A stretch of DNA of 37,179 bases from Bacillota bacterium (GCA_030024085.1 JASEJE010000031.1:1-37179); one strand, 5' to 3'; positions 8,002 to 16,506 are shown, numbered from the stretch's first letter. Numbers and translations are program-made. The notes: a model not told the origin generated them from the sequence alone.

Positions 8002-8940
8002 ATGTCGACAAATGGCGCGGTCGTGCGAGGCAAACCCGGACGGTGGGCGCTGCACCGGCGGCGGGCGACGGCAGGAGCTGTTCAGGGAGGGCCGTCCTGG
8101 CGTCCCAGGGGGGTCGCCCAGTGGGCCGGGGCGATCCTCGTGATGACGTTTGTGACGGCATGGGCTGTTGTGTCGCTCGTGCCCCTTGTGTGGCTGTTCA
8201 CCACGGCGCTCACGCCGTCGTCGGCGCTGCTCCGGATCCCGCCGGACGTCTCCGTGAGGAATTTCTCGCTCGACAACTTCAAGCTCCTCCAGGAGAGAGC
8301 GCCGCTGCTTCCGAGGTGGTTCCTGAATACGGTGCTCGTGGCCTCGGCTGTCACCGTGTTCAACCTGTTCTTCGACACCCTCGCGGGCTACACCTTCGCC
8401 AAGCTGCAGTTTCCCGGGCGCGACATCATCTTCTGGACCATCCTGTGCACCATGATGATCCCGGGGCAGGTGACACTGGTCCCGATGTTCATGATAGTCA
8501 AAGCCCTGCACTGGTATGATAGCTACTTTGCCATACTCATCCCGGCAATGGCAGGGGTGTTCGGGATATTCCTGATGAAGCAGTACATTCAGACGCTCCC
8601 CTCGGAGATCGAGGACGCGGCGAGGGTGGACGGGTGCTCCGAGTTCGGCATATGGTGGCGCATCATACTGCCCCTCTGCAAGCCGGGCATGGCCGTGCTC
8701 GGGATATTCGTCTTCATGGCGGAGTGGAAAGCTTTCATGTGGCCGCTCATAGTCCTCAAGACGGAGAGCAAGTTCATGCTCGAGCAGGGCCTCGCCACTT
8801 TACAGCAGCAGTTCTTCACCGACTACGGCCTCCTGATGTCGGGCGCCGCGTTTTCGGCGCTCCCGATGATCCTGGTGTTTTTCGTCTTCCAGAGGTACCT
8901 CATGGAAGGCTGGAGCGTCGGCGGGGTGCTGAAGGGCTGA
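8002..8940 (+). CDS. Sugar ABC transporter permease (MalG/UgpE-like)
   Basis: This is the second membrane subunit of the CUT1 importer, 312 residues. After a basic N-terminus of about 40 residues comes helix 1 and the periplasmic loop VWLFTTALTPSSALLRIPPD, a typical MalG-class feature. FKLLQERAPLLPRWFLNTVLVA and the EAA loop IEDAARVDGCSEFGIWWRII follow, then LPLCKPGMAVLGIF and WPLIVL. It ends in SVGGVLKG, similar to the GLTAGAVKG-type ends of this family. It starts 27 bp after the partner permease (GGGGTGAG upstream), so it is clearly co-transcribed. Confidence 0.93.
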   Translation: MSTNGAVVRGKPGRWALHRRRATAGAVQGGPSWRPRGVAQWAGAILVMTFVTAWAVVSLVPLVWLFTTALTPSSALLRIPPDVSVRNFSLDNFKLLQERAPLLPRWFLNTVLVASAVTVFNLFFDTLAGYTFAKLQFPGRDIIFWTILCTMMIPGQVTLVPMFMIVKALHWYDSYFAILIPAMAGVFGIFLMKQYIQTLPSEIEDAARVDGCSEFGIWWRIILPLCKPGMAVLGIFVFMAEWKAFMWPLIVLKTESKFMLEQGLATLQQQFFTDYGLLMSGAAFSALPMILVFFVFQRYLMEGWSVGGVLKG

Positions 8941-9061
8941 CGACAGGAGACGTTCCGGGATGCTGTCTGGGAGGACCGCGACGCGACGCAGCTGCGCGGC
9001 ACAGGACAAGGCTGCGTGATGCCGGGGGGAGCGCGATAAGGGACCGGGGGCGCAGGGACAT

Positions 9062-10411
9062 ATGGATCTCGTGGTGGCACAAGGGGGCGGGCGACGGATG
9101 GTACCTCAGGCCTTCCTCACAGGCGGAGGTCTTCCCGGGAGGGTCGCGAACTTGCTCTGCAGGCGCGCGGTCGTCGTGGCCGGACTGGCCTTTCTCCTGA
9201 TGGTGCTCGGCATCGTTCAGGGGACGGGAAAGTGCGCCGGTGCGGGAGGCGGGAGCAAGGTGCTGGTGAGGACCGGGATAGAAGTGCTCGCGAGGGACGG
9301 CTTCGGCCTGCTCGCCGGCAAGCGGGTGGGGCTTATCACGAACCATACAGGCGTGGACTCGAATCTCAAGAGCACCATCGACATTCTGGCTGAGAGCGGC
9401 AAGGTTAGGCTCGTGGCCATCTTCGGTCCCGAGCACGGTGTGCGCGGCGAGGCCCAGGCCGGGGAGAAGGTCGGCTCAGGGGTCGACGAGAAGACGGGGC
9501 TGCCGATACATAGCCTGTACGGCAAGACCACGAAACCCACGCCCGAGATGCTGAAGGGAATCGACGTCCTCGTGTACGACATCCAGGACGTCGGAGTAAG
9601 GTTCTATACGTACATATCGACGATGGCGTACGCGGTGCAGGCCGCGGCTGAGCATGGCATCGAGTTCGTCGTGCTCGACCGCCCTAATCCCCTGGGCGGG
9701 CTTGCCGTGGAAGGACCCGTCCTGCGAAAGGAGTTCGCGTCATTCGTGGGAGTCTATCCGATTCCGGTCAGGTACGGCATGACCGTCGGCGAGCTCGCTG
9801 GCCTCTTCAACGCCGAGTTCGGGATCGGCGCGCGCCTGCGCGTGGTCAGGATGGAGGGGTGGCGCCGCGAGATGTGGTTCGATGACACCAGCCTGCCGTG
9901 GGTGAAGCCCTCGCCCAACATTCCCACCCTGGCGAGCGCCACGGTGTACCCCGGTACGTGCCTGATCGAGGGGTTTGCGACGGTATCCGAGGGGCGCGGG
10001 ACGGATCACCCGTTTGAGTGGGTGGGCGCCCCGTGGATCGACGGCCCGGCACTCGCACGTCGACTGAACGAGCTGGAACTGCCGGGCGTAACATTCGGGG
10101 CGTGCGAGTTCACTCCCACCTTCTCGAAGAATGCCGGGAGACGGTGCAGCGGCATGGAGGTAAGGGTGACGGACCGCACGGCGTTCCTGCCCGTGGCCAC
10201 AGGGCTGCATGTCGTCGCGGCTATCCTCGAGATGTACCCGGCGCAGGCAACGTGGGCGTATGGCGGCAGCCACTTCGACAGGCTCATGGGCACCGACCAG
10301 GTGCGGCTCCTGTTGCAGAAGGGCACATCCGCGCGCGATATCGTCGCATCGTGGCAGGCCGACCTCGAGGCCTTCCGCAAAGTGAGAACGAGGTACCTCC
10401 TGTATCGGTAG
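9062..10411 (+). CDS. namZ: DUF1343 / NamZ-type exo-beta-N-acetylmuramidase, exported
   Basis: This is a homologue of B. subtilis NamZ (YbbC), the exo-enzyme that releases MurNAc from peptidoglycan-derived MurNAc-GlcNAc chains. Family hallmarks are VGLITNHTGVD, FGPEHGVRGEAQAGEKV, a GLPIHSLYG block, VYDIQDVGVRFYTYISTM, FVVLDRPNPLGG, WVKPSPNIPTLASATVYPG and the EGRGTDHPFEWVGAPWI motif. A hydrophobic helix of about 20 residues near residue 38-55 is a signal peptide or anchor. The start is uncertain: the ATG at 9062 gives 449 residues, but an ATG at 9098 has a better-spaced AAGGGGGC. It follows the sugar importer by 121 bp and is probably in the same operon, linking release and uptake of cell-wall amino sugars. 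The family is firm; substrate coupling is inference. Confidence 0.88.
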   Translation: MDLVVAQGGGRRMVPQAFLTGGGLPGRVANLLCRRAVVVAGLAFLLMVLGIVQGTGKCAGAGGGSKVLVRTGIEVLARDGFGLLAGKRVGLITNHTGVDSNLKSTIDILAESGKVRLVAIFGPEHGVRGEAQAGEKVGSGVDEKTGLPIHSLYGKTTKPTPEMLKGIDVLVYDIQDVGVRFYTYISTMAYAVQAAAEHGIEFVVLDRPNPLGGLAVEGPVLRKEFASFVGVYPIPVRYGMTVGELAGLFNAEFGIGARLRVVRMEGWRREMWFDDTSLPWVKPSPNIPTLASATVYPGTCLIEGFATVSEGRGTDHPFEWVGAPWIDGPALARRLNELELPGVTFGACEFTPTFSKNAGRRCSGMEVRVTDRTAFLPVATGLHVVAAILEMYPAQATWAYGGSHFDRLMGTDQVRLLLQKGTSARDIVASWQADLEAFRKVRTRYLLYR

Positions 10412-10455
10412 GTGCGGGCCTGTCGCTTGTTCCGACCTCTTCTGGCGCACGGGCC

Positions 10456-10484
10456 TTGCCCTCCCGTGCCAAGTGTGCTATATT
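10456..10484 (+). promoter_or_regulatory. Probable sigma-A promoter for the tRNA genes
   Basis: TTGCCC at 10456-10461 and TATATT at 10479-10484 are separated by exactly 17 bp, and a TG lies just before the -10. It sits about 115 bp upstream of tRNA-Ser. It overlaps a small inverted repeat (GCACGGG/CCCGTGC, 10447-10469) that may end the namZ transcript; that hairpin lacks a U-tract. Confidence 0.65.
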
Positions 10485-10600
10485 AACAGTGTCACGATGG
10501 GCGACTTGAGAAGTGTGGCACCCGAAGGCGGAGGATTCGTCGACGGGTTCGCCGGCGATGTTTCGTCGGCGATATCGAGAAGAGATAGAGGGTTTCGAGC

Positions 10601-10695
10601 GGAGAGATACCCAAGCTGGCTGAAGGGGAAGGTTTGCTAAACCTTTAGACGGTTGAACAAACCGTGCGGGGGTTCGAATCCCCCTCTCTCCGCCA
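10601..10695 (+). tRNA. tRNA-Ser(GCU)
   Basis: The acceptor arms GGAGAGA (10601-10607) and TCTCTCC (10685-10691) pair perfectly, followed by G and an encoded CCA (10693-10695). The anticodon loop TTGCTAA carries GCT at 10636-10638, reading AGC/AGU serine codons. The long variable arm (TTTAGACGGTTGAACAAACCGTGC region) is typical of a class II serine tRNA. The T-arm GGGGGTTCGAATCCCCC is present. Confidence 0.97.
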
Positions 10696-10753
10696 TATTC
10701 TGACCATCACGACGGCCCGCGGGCCGTTTGTTCACATCACACACAAGTGTCGC

Positions 10754-10830
10754 GCGCCCGTAGCTCAGTGGATCAGAGCATCTGACTTCGGATCAGAGGG
10801 TCGTGGGTTCGAGTCCCTCCGGGCGCGCCA
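10754..10830 (+). tRNA. tRNA-Arg(UCG)
   Basis: The acceptor arms GCGCCCG (10754-10760) and CGGGCGC (10820-10826) pair, followed by G and an encoded CCA. The D-arm AGCTCAGTGGATCAGAGC and T-loop GTTCGAGTC are canonical. The anticodon stem TCTGA/TCAGA encloses loop CTTCGGA with anticodon TCG (10788-10790), reading the CGA arginine codon. It lies 58 bp after tRNA-Ser, probably on the same transcript. Confidence 0.97.
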
Positions 10831-10839
10831 GTGTTTACG

Positions 10840-10880
10840 GGGGTCTTGCGGGATCGAAGAACCGCTGCAGACCCCTTTTC
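10840..10880 (+). terminator. Rho-independent terminator after the tRNA pair
   Basis: GGGGTCT (10840-10846) pairs with AGACCCC (10869-10875). Inner GCGG/CCGC pairs extend the stem, and TTTTCT follows directly. It lies 10 bp past tRNA-Arg. The remaining ~265 bp to the gerA-type gene carries no gene that I recognise and no clear sporulation (sigma-G) promoter. Confidence 0.85.
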
Positions 10881-11145
10881 TACTGTACGTCCCGTTCTCG
10901 TGCGCGTGGCGCACCGTATCGTCCCCCAACCGGCAACCGCGAGTAGCCCAGACTCTGGAAAAGTGGCAGCGATTTGTGACGCTTCACATTAGGGGGGTGC
11001 ATCGACAGAAAAGCCAAGTATAAAACCGCCTGCTCTAGGCAGAATTGATAACGGGCGCCAATTCGTCCCAGCACATGATGGCTCCGGCACAGAATGGCCA
11101 GGGTCAAGGTTATGGCAGCTTTTCGGGAGAGGAGGTGGGTGGATC

Positions 11146-12768
11146 GTGCTCGGGATGTTGCGGCGACTTCTTTCCCGACGAATGAGGCGCAGGCAAGGTT
11201 CCGGACAAGCCGAGACAAGCTCTGTTGAGGGACGGATATCCTCCAAGTTACCTGTCAACCGGGAAAGGATCAAAGCTGCGTTTGGCAATAGCGCTGACCT
11301 GGTCCTCCGAAACCTGCAGGCTGGTGCCCAGGGGAAGATCTCTGCTCTCGTCGTTCACATGGACGGCCTCGTAGATAAGAGGCAGGTCGCTGAGGCGGTG
11401 ATCGAGCAGATCACCGACATAGATCTTAAATGGGATAATCCAAGACAGGCGTATGCTGATCTCAAGGTCCGCCTTCTTTCCGCAAGCGGCGTCGAAGAAG
11501 TCGATTCACTGGACAAGTTCATCACGCATGTCGCCGGCGGGCACAGTGGGGTCTTGATCGATGGCGTCGAAAAGGGACTGGTTTGCGACACACGTGGTTG
11601 GGAGCAGAGGGGGATAGACGAGCCGACTACCGAGGCCACCGTAAGGGGACCGAAAGAAGGGTTCGTCGAAGCACTGCGCACGAACACCAGCCTCCTGCGT
11701 CGCAGAATCATGGGGTCCCAGCTCTGGATCGAAGAGATGAGAATCGGACGTATCAGCCGGACGAGAGTCGCGATTGCCCACATTGCGGGAGTGGCCAACG
11801 ACAAGATCGTTCAGGAGGTCAGAGATCGGCTCAGGAGGATCGACGTCGATGCCATTCATGAGAGCGGTAACATCGAGGAATACATCGAAGATGCACCGTT
11901 CTCTCTTTTCCCGACAACGCTGCGCACCGAGCGGCCGGACAAAGTCACAGGAGCCCTGCTCGAGGGCAGGGTCGCGATCCTCACAGACGGCACCCCGTTC
12001 GTCCTGATCGTGCCGGCCACGTTTACCATGTTCCTCACATCCACCGAGGACTACTACGAGCGATATTTCATCGGATCAGCACTAAGGCTCCTCAGGGTGG
12101 CTTCGTTCTTCATCTCCCTCACCTTGCCGTCACTGTACGTTGCTGTAACCACGTTCCACCAGGAGATGTTACCCACGCCTCTTGTACTGAGTATCGCAGC
12201 TCAAAGAGAGGGGATACCGTTTCCCGCCGTGATAGAAGCCCTGCTAATGGAGTTTGTCTTTGAGACCCTGAGGGAAGCCGGGGTCCGCTTGCCCCGGGTA
12301 GTTGGCCAGGCCGTCAGCATAATAGGCGCTCTCGTCATCGGTGACGCGGCGATACGGGCGGGTCTGGCTTCCCCGGCGATGATCATGGTGGTGGCGTTCA
12401 CGGGGATCGCCTCGTTCGCCACCCCGGTGTTCAGCCTTGCTATCGGGGTGCGCCTCCTGCGTTTCCTGATGACAGTTCTGGCCGGGGCACTTGGACTATT
12501 CGGCATAGTCGCGGGGATGTTTGCTCTCCTGATTCACTTGACTTGTCTACGGTCATTTGGAGTGCCGTTCTTGGAGCCTCTTGCTCCGATAGTGTTTTCC
12601 GACCTCAAGGATGCCCTGCTGCGAGCCCCCTGGTGGGCTTTGCGCACCCGGCCCCAGTTTACCGGCAAGAAAGCTCCGACAAGGCAGGCACCTGGCCTTA
12701 GACCCAGGCCGCCTTCTCCTGAAGAGGAGGAGGTTCACCATCTGGTAGGCGAGGAGGGCGGCAAATGA
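11146..12768 (+). CDS. Spore germination protein, GerA/GerKA family (receptor A subunit)
   Basis: This is the A subunit of a Ger-type nutrient germinant receptor, located in the spore inner membrane, 540 residues (families run about 480-550). The N-terminal soluble domain (about 40-290) contains the family landmarks VHMDGLVDKRQVAEAVIEQI, HSGVLIDG, KGLVCDTRGWEQRGIDEP, VRGPKEGFVEALRTNTSLLR and VAILTDGTPFVLIVPATF. The C-terminal half holds several membrane helices with the conserved REGIPFPAVIEALLMEFVFE stretch, ending in a charged tail. The GTG at 11146 is chosen because GGAGGT lies 9 nt upstream. It overlaps the B-subunit gene by 4 bp (ATGA). The germinant is unknown. Confidence 0.95.
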   Translation: MLGMLRRLLSRRMRRRQGSGQAETSSVEGRISSKLPVNRERIKAAFGNSADLVLRNLQAGAQGKISALVVHMDGLVDKRQVAEAVIEQITDIDLKWDNPRQAYADLKVRLLSASGVEEVDSLDKFITHVAGGHSGVLIDGVEKGLVCDTRGWEQRGIDEPTTEATVRGPKEGFVEALRTNTSLLRRRIMGSQLWIEEMRIGRISRTRVAIAHIAGVANDKIVQEVRDRLRRIDVDAIHESGNIEEYIEDAPFSLFPTTLRTERPDKVTGALLEGRVAILTDGTPFVLIVPATFTMFLTSTEDYYERYFIGSALRLLRVASFFISLTLPSLYVAVTTFHQEMLPTPLVLSIAAQREGIPFPAVIEALLMEFVFETLREAGVRLPRVVGQAVSIIGALVIGDAAIRAGLASPAMIMVVAFTGIASFATPVFSLAIGVRLLRFLMTVLAGALGLFGIVAGMFALLIHLTCLRSFGVPFLEPLAPIVFSDLKDALLRAPWWALRTRPQFTGKKAPTRQAPGLRPRPPSPEEEEVHHLVGEEGGK

Positions 12769-13880
12769 GTAAGGTCGAGGGTGGGAAGATACCAGGAAGG
12801 CAACTTATGGCGGTGCTGGTGCTGAGCCGGGTGGTGCCGATGACCGTAGCGTTTCCCATGATGACAGAGCTTCAAGTGCCTCAGGACGCCTGGATTGCGA
12901 GCTTGCTCGGGACGCTCTTGTCCATACCCTTCGTGCTGCTTGTGGTGCGACTGGGGTTGAGGTTCCCCGATAAGACCATTATCGAGTACAGCGAGCTACT
13001 CTTGGGCAAGTACCTTGGGAAGCTCGTCGGGCTGATCCTGATATGGTACTGGATTTCGGTGGTCGCCGATGTAGCGAGAGAACTCGGAGAGGCCTACACC
13101 ATAGCTATCATGCCGGAAACGCCCATACTGGTTTTCATGACCGTAACGGGCTTTCTGGCAGCCAACGCGGCCCGGGACGGTCTTGAGGTTGTTGGACGGA
13201 TGGGCGAGAATGGTGTCTGGGTCGTCCTCTTCTTCCTGATAGTCATGTTTGTCCTTCCGTACGATGAAATGCGGTTCAAGAACCTGGCCCCGGTCCTGGC
13301 GCGCGGGGTTCGGCCACTCGCAGCCCCAACAGGGACTGTTGTCTCCTTCTTCCTGCAATTCATCGTCCTGGGCATGGTCCTGCCCTACCTGAACCGGCCA
13401 AAGGACGCGGCGCGCTACTCCGTGTACGCGGTTCTGGCCAGTGGGCTGCTCATGACATGGCTTACAGTAGTCCTGGTGGCAGTTTTCGGACCGACGGTAT
13501 CACACCTGGCAATGCCAGCTTTCAGCCTGAGCAGGATGATAAGCATCGCCGATTTCCTGGAAAGGATCGAGGCCATCACAATGGGAGCCTGGACCCTGAG
13601 CAGCGCGATCAAGCTCGCCCTGTTCTTATGGGCGAGCGCCGTCGGATTGGCGCAGGTGTTCGGCGTTTCCCGGTTTCAGCCGCTCGTATATCCACTTGGG
13701 GCGATAGCCATCGCGTTCGGCATCCTGTTCTTTGAGAGCAACCTCGACCTGCAGCGCTTCCTCCAGTTTAAGAACCTCGGGGTCTACTCCCTCATGGTCA
13801 CCCTGGGCACAATGGGCGTTCTGTATCTGGCCGCTCTCTTGCGAGGCAGGCTCCCCCTTGGCCCTGGTGTAAGGAGATGA
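12765..13880 (+). CDS. Spore germination permease-like protein, GerB/GerKB family (receptor B subunit)
   Basis: This is the B subunit of the germinant receptor, a 371-residue membrane protein of the APC superfamily with about ten helices. The start ISGRQLMAVL-like region reads KIPGRQLMAVLVLSRVVPM. The family features FPDKTIIEYSELLLGKYLGK and MPAFSLSRMISIADFLERIE follow. Known B subunits resemble amino-acid transporters and are thought to form the germinant-binding site. The ATG overlaps the upstream stop (ATGA), implying translational coupling, and the last codons overlap gerC by 4 bp. Confidence 0.95.
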   Translation: MSKVEGGKIPGRQLMAVLVLSRVVPMTVAFPMMTELQVPQDAWIASLLGTLLSIPFVLLVVRLGLRFPDKTIIEYSELLLGKYLGKLVGLILIWYWISVVADVARELGEAYTIAIMPETPILVFMTVTGFLAANAARDGLEVVGRMGENGVWVVLFFLIVMFVLPYDEMRFKNLAPVLARGVRPLAAPTGTVVSFFLQFIVLGMVLPYLNRPKDAARYSVYAVLASGLLMTWLTVVLVAVFGPTVSHLAMPAFSLSRMISIADFLERIEAITMGAWTLSSAIKLALFLWASAVGLAQVFGVSRFQPLVYPLGAIAIAFGILFFESNLDLQRFLQFKNLGVYSLMVTLGTMGVLYLAALLRGRLPLGPGVRR

Positions 13881-15115
13881 CCCCGATGGTGGGAAAACGA
13901 ACGCTGAGAGCTGCTGCCCTTCTCCTGGTCCCGGTGGTAATGGCGACCGCGACCGGGTGCTGGAACCGGAGAGAGATCGAGACCATAGGCTTCGTCCTTG
14001 CGGCTGGCGTCGATGAAGCCCAGGAAGAGGGCAAGATCCAGCTCACGGTTCTCATAGCGAAACCCTTTGCCATAGGTGCTGGCATGGGAACCCACGGAAC
14101 CACGGAAGAGAAACCTTTCTGGGTTGTGAGCAGCACGGGGTATACGGTGTTTGAAGCGGTACGAAACCTGCTCTCCCAGTCGCCACGGCGGCCGTTCTGG
14201 GCACACAACCGGTTCATCGTGGTCGGCGAGGAGTTCGCGCGGAAAGGTATCGGAGATGTTCTGGATTTGTTTTGCCGTGATGGAGAGTCACGTCTTCGGG
14301 TGTGGATTGTGGTGGCCAAGGGGGCCAAGGCGTCAGACCTTTTACAGACCGAGTTCGAGCTCGAGCGAATGCCGCCGGAAGGAGCCATGGGCTTGTTAGA
14401 GGCTGCTCGGATGGGACTGTCGACAGTTGGCGAAGACATGTTGAACGATTTCCTGCAAAGGCTCGAAGGAGAAGGCATAGACCCCATCGCTACCCGCGCG
14501 GAGATCGTCCCCAGGCCACAGGAATTCGATATTCGTGGGGAGTTGAAAAGAGAAAAGATAGGCGGATCACTCAGACTAACCGGGGCAGCAGTCTTTAGAA
14601 ACGATCGACTGGTCGGCTGGCTCAACAAGCCAGAGACGAGGGGGTTCAACTGGATCACGGGCAAGGTGAGGAGCGGGATCATTGTCATTGAGAAACCTGG
14701 TGAAGAAGGCAAGTTCATAGGACTTGAGATCCTGCGGGCAAAAGGCGCATTCAAGCCTGAGGTCAAAGATGGCAGGGTTACTGTCACAGTGAAGATTGAA
14801 GCCGAAGCGAATGTGGGCGATATCCAGGGGTTCATCGACCTGTTCAAGTCGCCGGAGCTATGGGCCAGTATGGAGCGGAGGATGGCCACCGTGATCGAGA
14901 ACGAGGTACTGGCCGCAGTGGCCAAAGCGCAGGAGCTCGGCTCCGACATCTTTGGGTTCGGTGCCGAACTGAACCGAAGGGATCCAAAGAAGTGGGCCAG
15001 CGAGTTCAGGGACCGGTGGGATGAGGAGTTTCGCGACATCGATGTCCAGGTAGAAGTCAAGGCCAAACTGAGAAGGTCAGGTCTGGTGCTCAGAAGCACG
15101 AGGATCAGGAAGTAG
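13877..15115 (+). CDS. Spore germination lipoprotein, GerC/GerKC family (receptor C subunit)
   Basis: This is the lipoprotein subunit of the receptor, 412 residues. The signal peptide ends in a lipobox-like VMATATGCW, with Cys the likely lipidation site at about residue 28. Conserved features are GCWNRREIETIGFVLAAGVD, a TGYTVFEAVRNLLSQSPRRPFWAHNRFIVVGEEFA stretch (described by its ends here), the IDPIATRAEI region and a C-terminal domain ending DIDVQVEVKAKLRRSG. The ATG at 13877 overlaps the B gene by 4 bp, completing the A-B-C order usual for Ger operons. A copy of the dispersed hairpin element starts 29 bp after the stop. Confidence 0.95.
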   Translation: MTPMVGKRTLRAAALLLVPVVMATATGCWNRREIETIGFVLAAGVDEAQEEGKIQLTVLIAKPFAIGAGMGTHGTTEEKPFWVVSSTGYTVFEAVRNLLSQSPRRPFWAHNRFIVVGEEFARKGIGDVLDLFCRDGESRLRVWIVVAKGAKASDLLQTEFELERMPPEGAMGLLEAARMGLSTVGEDMLNDFLQRLEGEGIDPIATRAEIVPRPQEFDIRGELKREKIGGSLRLTGAAVFRNDRLVGWLNKPETRGFNWITGKVRSGIIVIEKPGEEGKFIGLEILRAKGAFKPEVKDGRVTVTVKIEAEANVGDIQGFIDLFKSPELWASMERRMATVIENEVLAAVAKAQELGSDIFGFGAELNRRDPKKWASEFRDRWDEEFRDIDVQVEVKAKLRRSGLVLRSTRIRK

Positions 15116-15144
15116 CTCAGGAGATCGTTGGCTTTCTCCAGGGT

Positions 15145-15355
15145 CCAAGTAGATCGCCAGAAATCCGCGCTGCTTTTCAGCGTGCAGGGGCTCTCCAGGG
15201 TTGCCGGTGTTGCACTCCGGGGACGGCGCGTGCGGTGAGCCTCGTTCGAATTTGGCGCTTAAGGCTAGCCGAATTCCAGGCGCCCCGCCCCAGCAAGCGC
15301 CGGCAACCCTGACACCCTCAAGAGAAGTGGCGAAAACTTGTGGCGCCATACTTAA
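15145..15355 (-). repeat. Dispersed ~211-bp hairpin element, copy B
   Basis: This is a full-length copy in reverse orientation. It starts CCAAGTAGATCGCC and ends GGCGCCATACTTAA. It contains the inner arms GGGTTGCCGGTG (about 15212) and CACCGGCAACCC-like GCCGGCAACCC (about 15300), and the central GAATTTGGC...GCCGAATTC hairpin. It lies between gerC and the small D-subunit-like gene. Confidence 0.92.
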
Positions 15356-15526
15356 GTAGCATCGTCGGACAGAGTCGCGCCACAGGACCGATGTGAAAGC
15401 GCGAATTGTCAACTACTGTGAGAATGACTCGCGCGACCGCGCTTTCATGCTGCGATGGTGGCGGGCGCAGGCCACCATGGAGGACTACCTGGCAGAACCA
15501 ACGGTCTCGCTCAGGAGGAGTTGCCG

Positions 15527-15745
15527 GTGCCAGCTGTACTGCTCGCCCTCGCATTTGCAGTAATGGTTGCTTACGAGGTGCCCGGGATGATTCGGCGGAG
15601 GGAATGGGGGGAGCTCGTGCTGTTCCTCGTGCTCGTGTCCTTCGGTTTTGTGGTCAGCTTCCTCCAGACCATCGGGGTGCGGGTGCCCAACCCGGTCAGG
15701 GGGATCGAGTTCCTCACGGGAAAAGTCGCAGGCCTCTTTCAATGA
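15527..15745 (+). CDS. Small two-helix membrane protein, possible D subunit of the germinant receptor
   Basis: The product is 72 residues with two predicted membrane helices: PAVLLALAFAVMVAYEV, then a basic hairpin MIRRREWGE, then LVLFLVLVSFGFVVSFL. A short tail follows (TIGVRVPNPVRGIEFLTG). The GTG at 15527 is chosen because AGGAGGAG lies 6 nt upstream; the open frame extends about 72 nt further but lacks features. Small two-helix proteins of about 75 residues are encoded in several Bacillus ger operons as D subunits that modulate germination. Size, topology and position after gerC fit that role, but I infer it without sequence identity. It is separated from gerC by hairpin-element copy B. 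Confidence 0.7.
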   Translation: MPAVLLALAFAVMVAYEVPGMIRRREWGELVLFLVLVSFGFVVSFLQTIGVRVPNPVRGIEFLTGKVAGLFQ

Positions 15746-15896
15746 CTATTGCATTTGGCTTTTGGTGCTCGTGTGAGGTTGTCCCGATCATCGTGGGATT
15801 TCGCATAGCGCACCCTCGCCTGGCTTTTCATGCGTTTGCCGGCTCGCTCGTGGTGGTGCTGAAGACCTCGCCCTGCAGGCGAATCCGCTTGTGTCA

Positions 15897-16106
15897 CTAA
15901 GTAGATCGCCGCAAGTTCGCGCTACTTTTCAGCGGGTGAGTGCTGTCCGGGGTTGCCGGTGTTGCCCTCCGGGGACGGCGCGTGCGGTGAGATGCGTTCG
16001 AATTTGGCGCGCGGGCTAGCCAAATTCCAGGCGCCCCGCCCTAGCAAGCACCGGCAACCCCAACACCGTCAGGGAAGATAGCGCAAACTTATGGCGCCAT
16101 ACTTAG
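15897..16106 (-). repeat. Dispersed ~211-bp hairpin element, copy C
   Basis: This is a full-length copy in the same orientation as copy B. It starts CTAAGTAGATCGCCGCAAGT and ends ATGGCGCCATACTTAG. The central hairpin is a perfect GAATTTGGC / GCCAAATTC pair, and the inner arms GGGTTGCCGGTG and CACCGGCAACCC are exact complements. Its right edge abuts the transposase remnant. The 150 bp before it (15746-15896) holds nothing that I recognise. Confidence 0.93.
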
Positions 16107-16300
16107 CATCAGGGCGAACCTGCGGCTCATCGCGCTCTTGGAGATGCCCGCCGCCTTTACCTCACCTACATCCTCAAGCCCAACGGCACGGTTACGTGTC
16201 GACAGGCCATGCAGCATCGTTTCAAAGGCGTGACGCGCCAGGGCCTCACCATCCTCTGGCCCCTCATATGTCTCAATCGTAACCTTTTTCCGTCGAGCGT
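16107..16300 (-). pseudogene. IS256-family transposase remnant, truncated by hairpin-element copy C
   Basis: Read on the minus strand, the frame gives KKVTIETYEGPEDGE, then ALARHAFETMLHGLSTRNRA and VGLEDVGEVKAAGISKSAMS followed by RRFALM. This matches the N-terminal part of IS256-family transposases (the METMLAGLSTRxY ... SKSAVSRRF region). The match stops exactly where element copy C begins, and the frame then ends at a TAA inside the element (16089-16091). The catalytic DDE domain is absent. Further upstream (about 16300-16400, minus) is a short open stretch (DKVVGPEIFITGGIPGG) that I cannot assign. Confidence 0.75.
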
Positions 16301-16419
16301 GCGCGCCCCGGGCAAGACCTCGGTGAAGCCGCCCGGTATTCCCCCGGTGATGAATATCTCGGGTCCCACCACCTTGTCGAGCGAGCCGCGTTGGTCAAGA
16401 TTTGCTGGTGAAGATATGC

Positions 16420-16449
16420 TTGACACGCATGGTTTAGTGTTGCTATCTT
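16420..16449 (+). promoter_or_regulatory. Probable promoter of the serine-biosynthesis operon
   Basis: A perfect TTGACA (16420-16425) is followed after 18 bp by TATCTT (16444-16449), which carries an extended -10 TGC (16441-16443). Transcription starting near 16456 would give an untranslated leader of about 228 nt before the aminotransferase start codon. Confidence 0.7.
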
Positions 16450-16506
16450 GGTAACAAGCTGCAACCTGGCGATCTGACCAGACACTTTGCACTACTGCTG
16501 ACCAAG

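Noticed and set aside
7051-8511. 486-codon minus-strand frame opposite the sugar permeases
   Set aside because: Shadow of two well-recognised permease genes; no family features.
15145-16106. Composite transposon made by element copies B and C
   Set aside because: The elements have no transposase and I see no target-site duplication around the pair. The bracketing is noted only as an observation.
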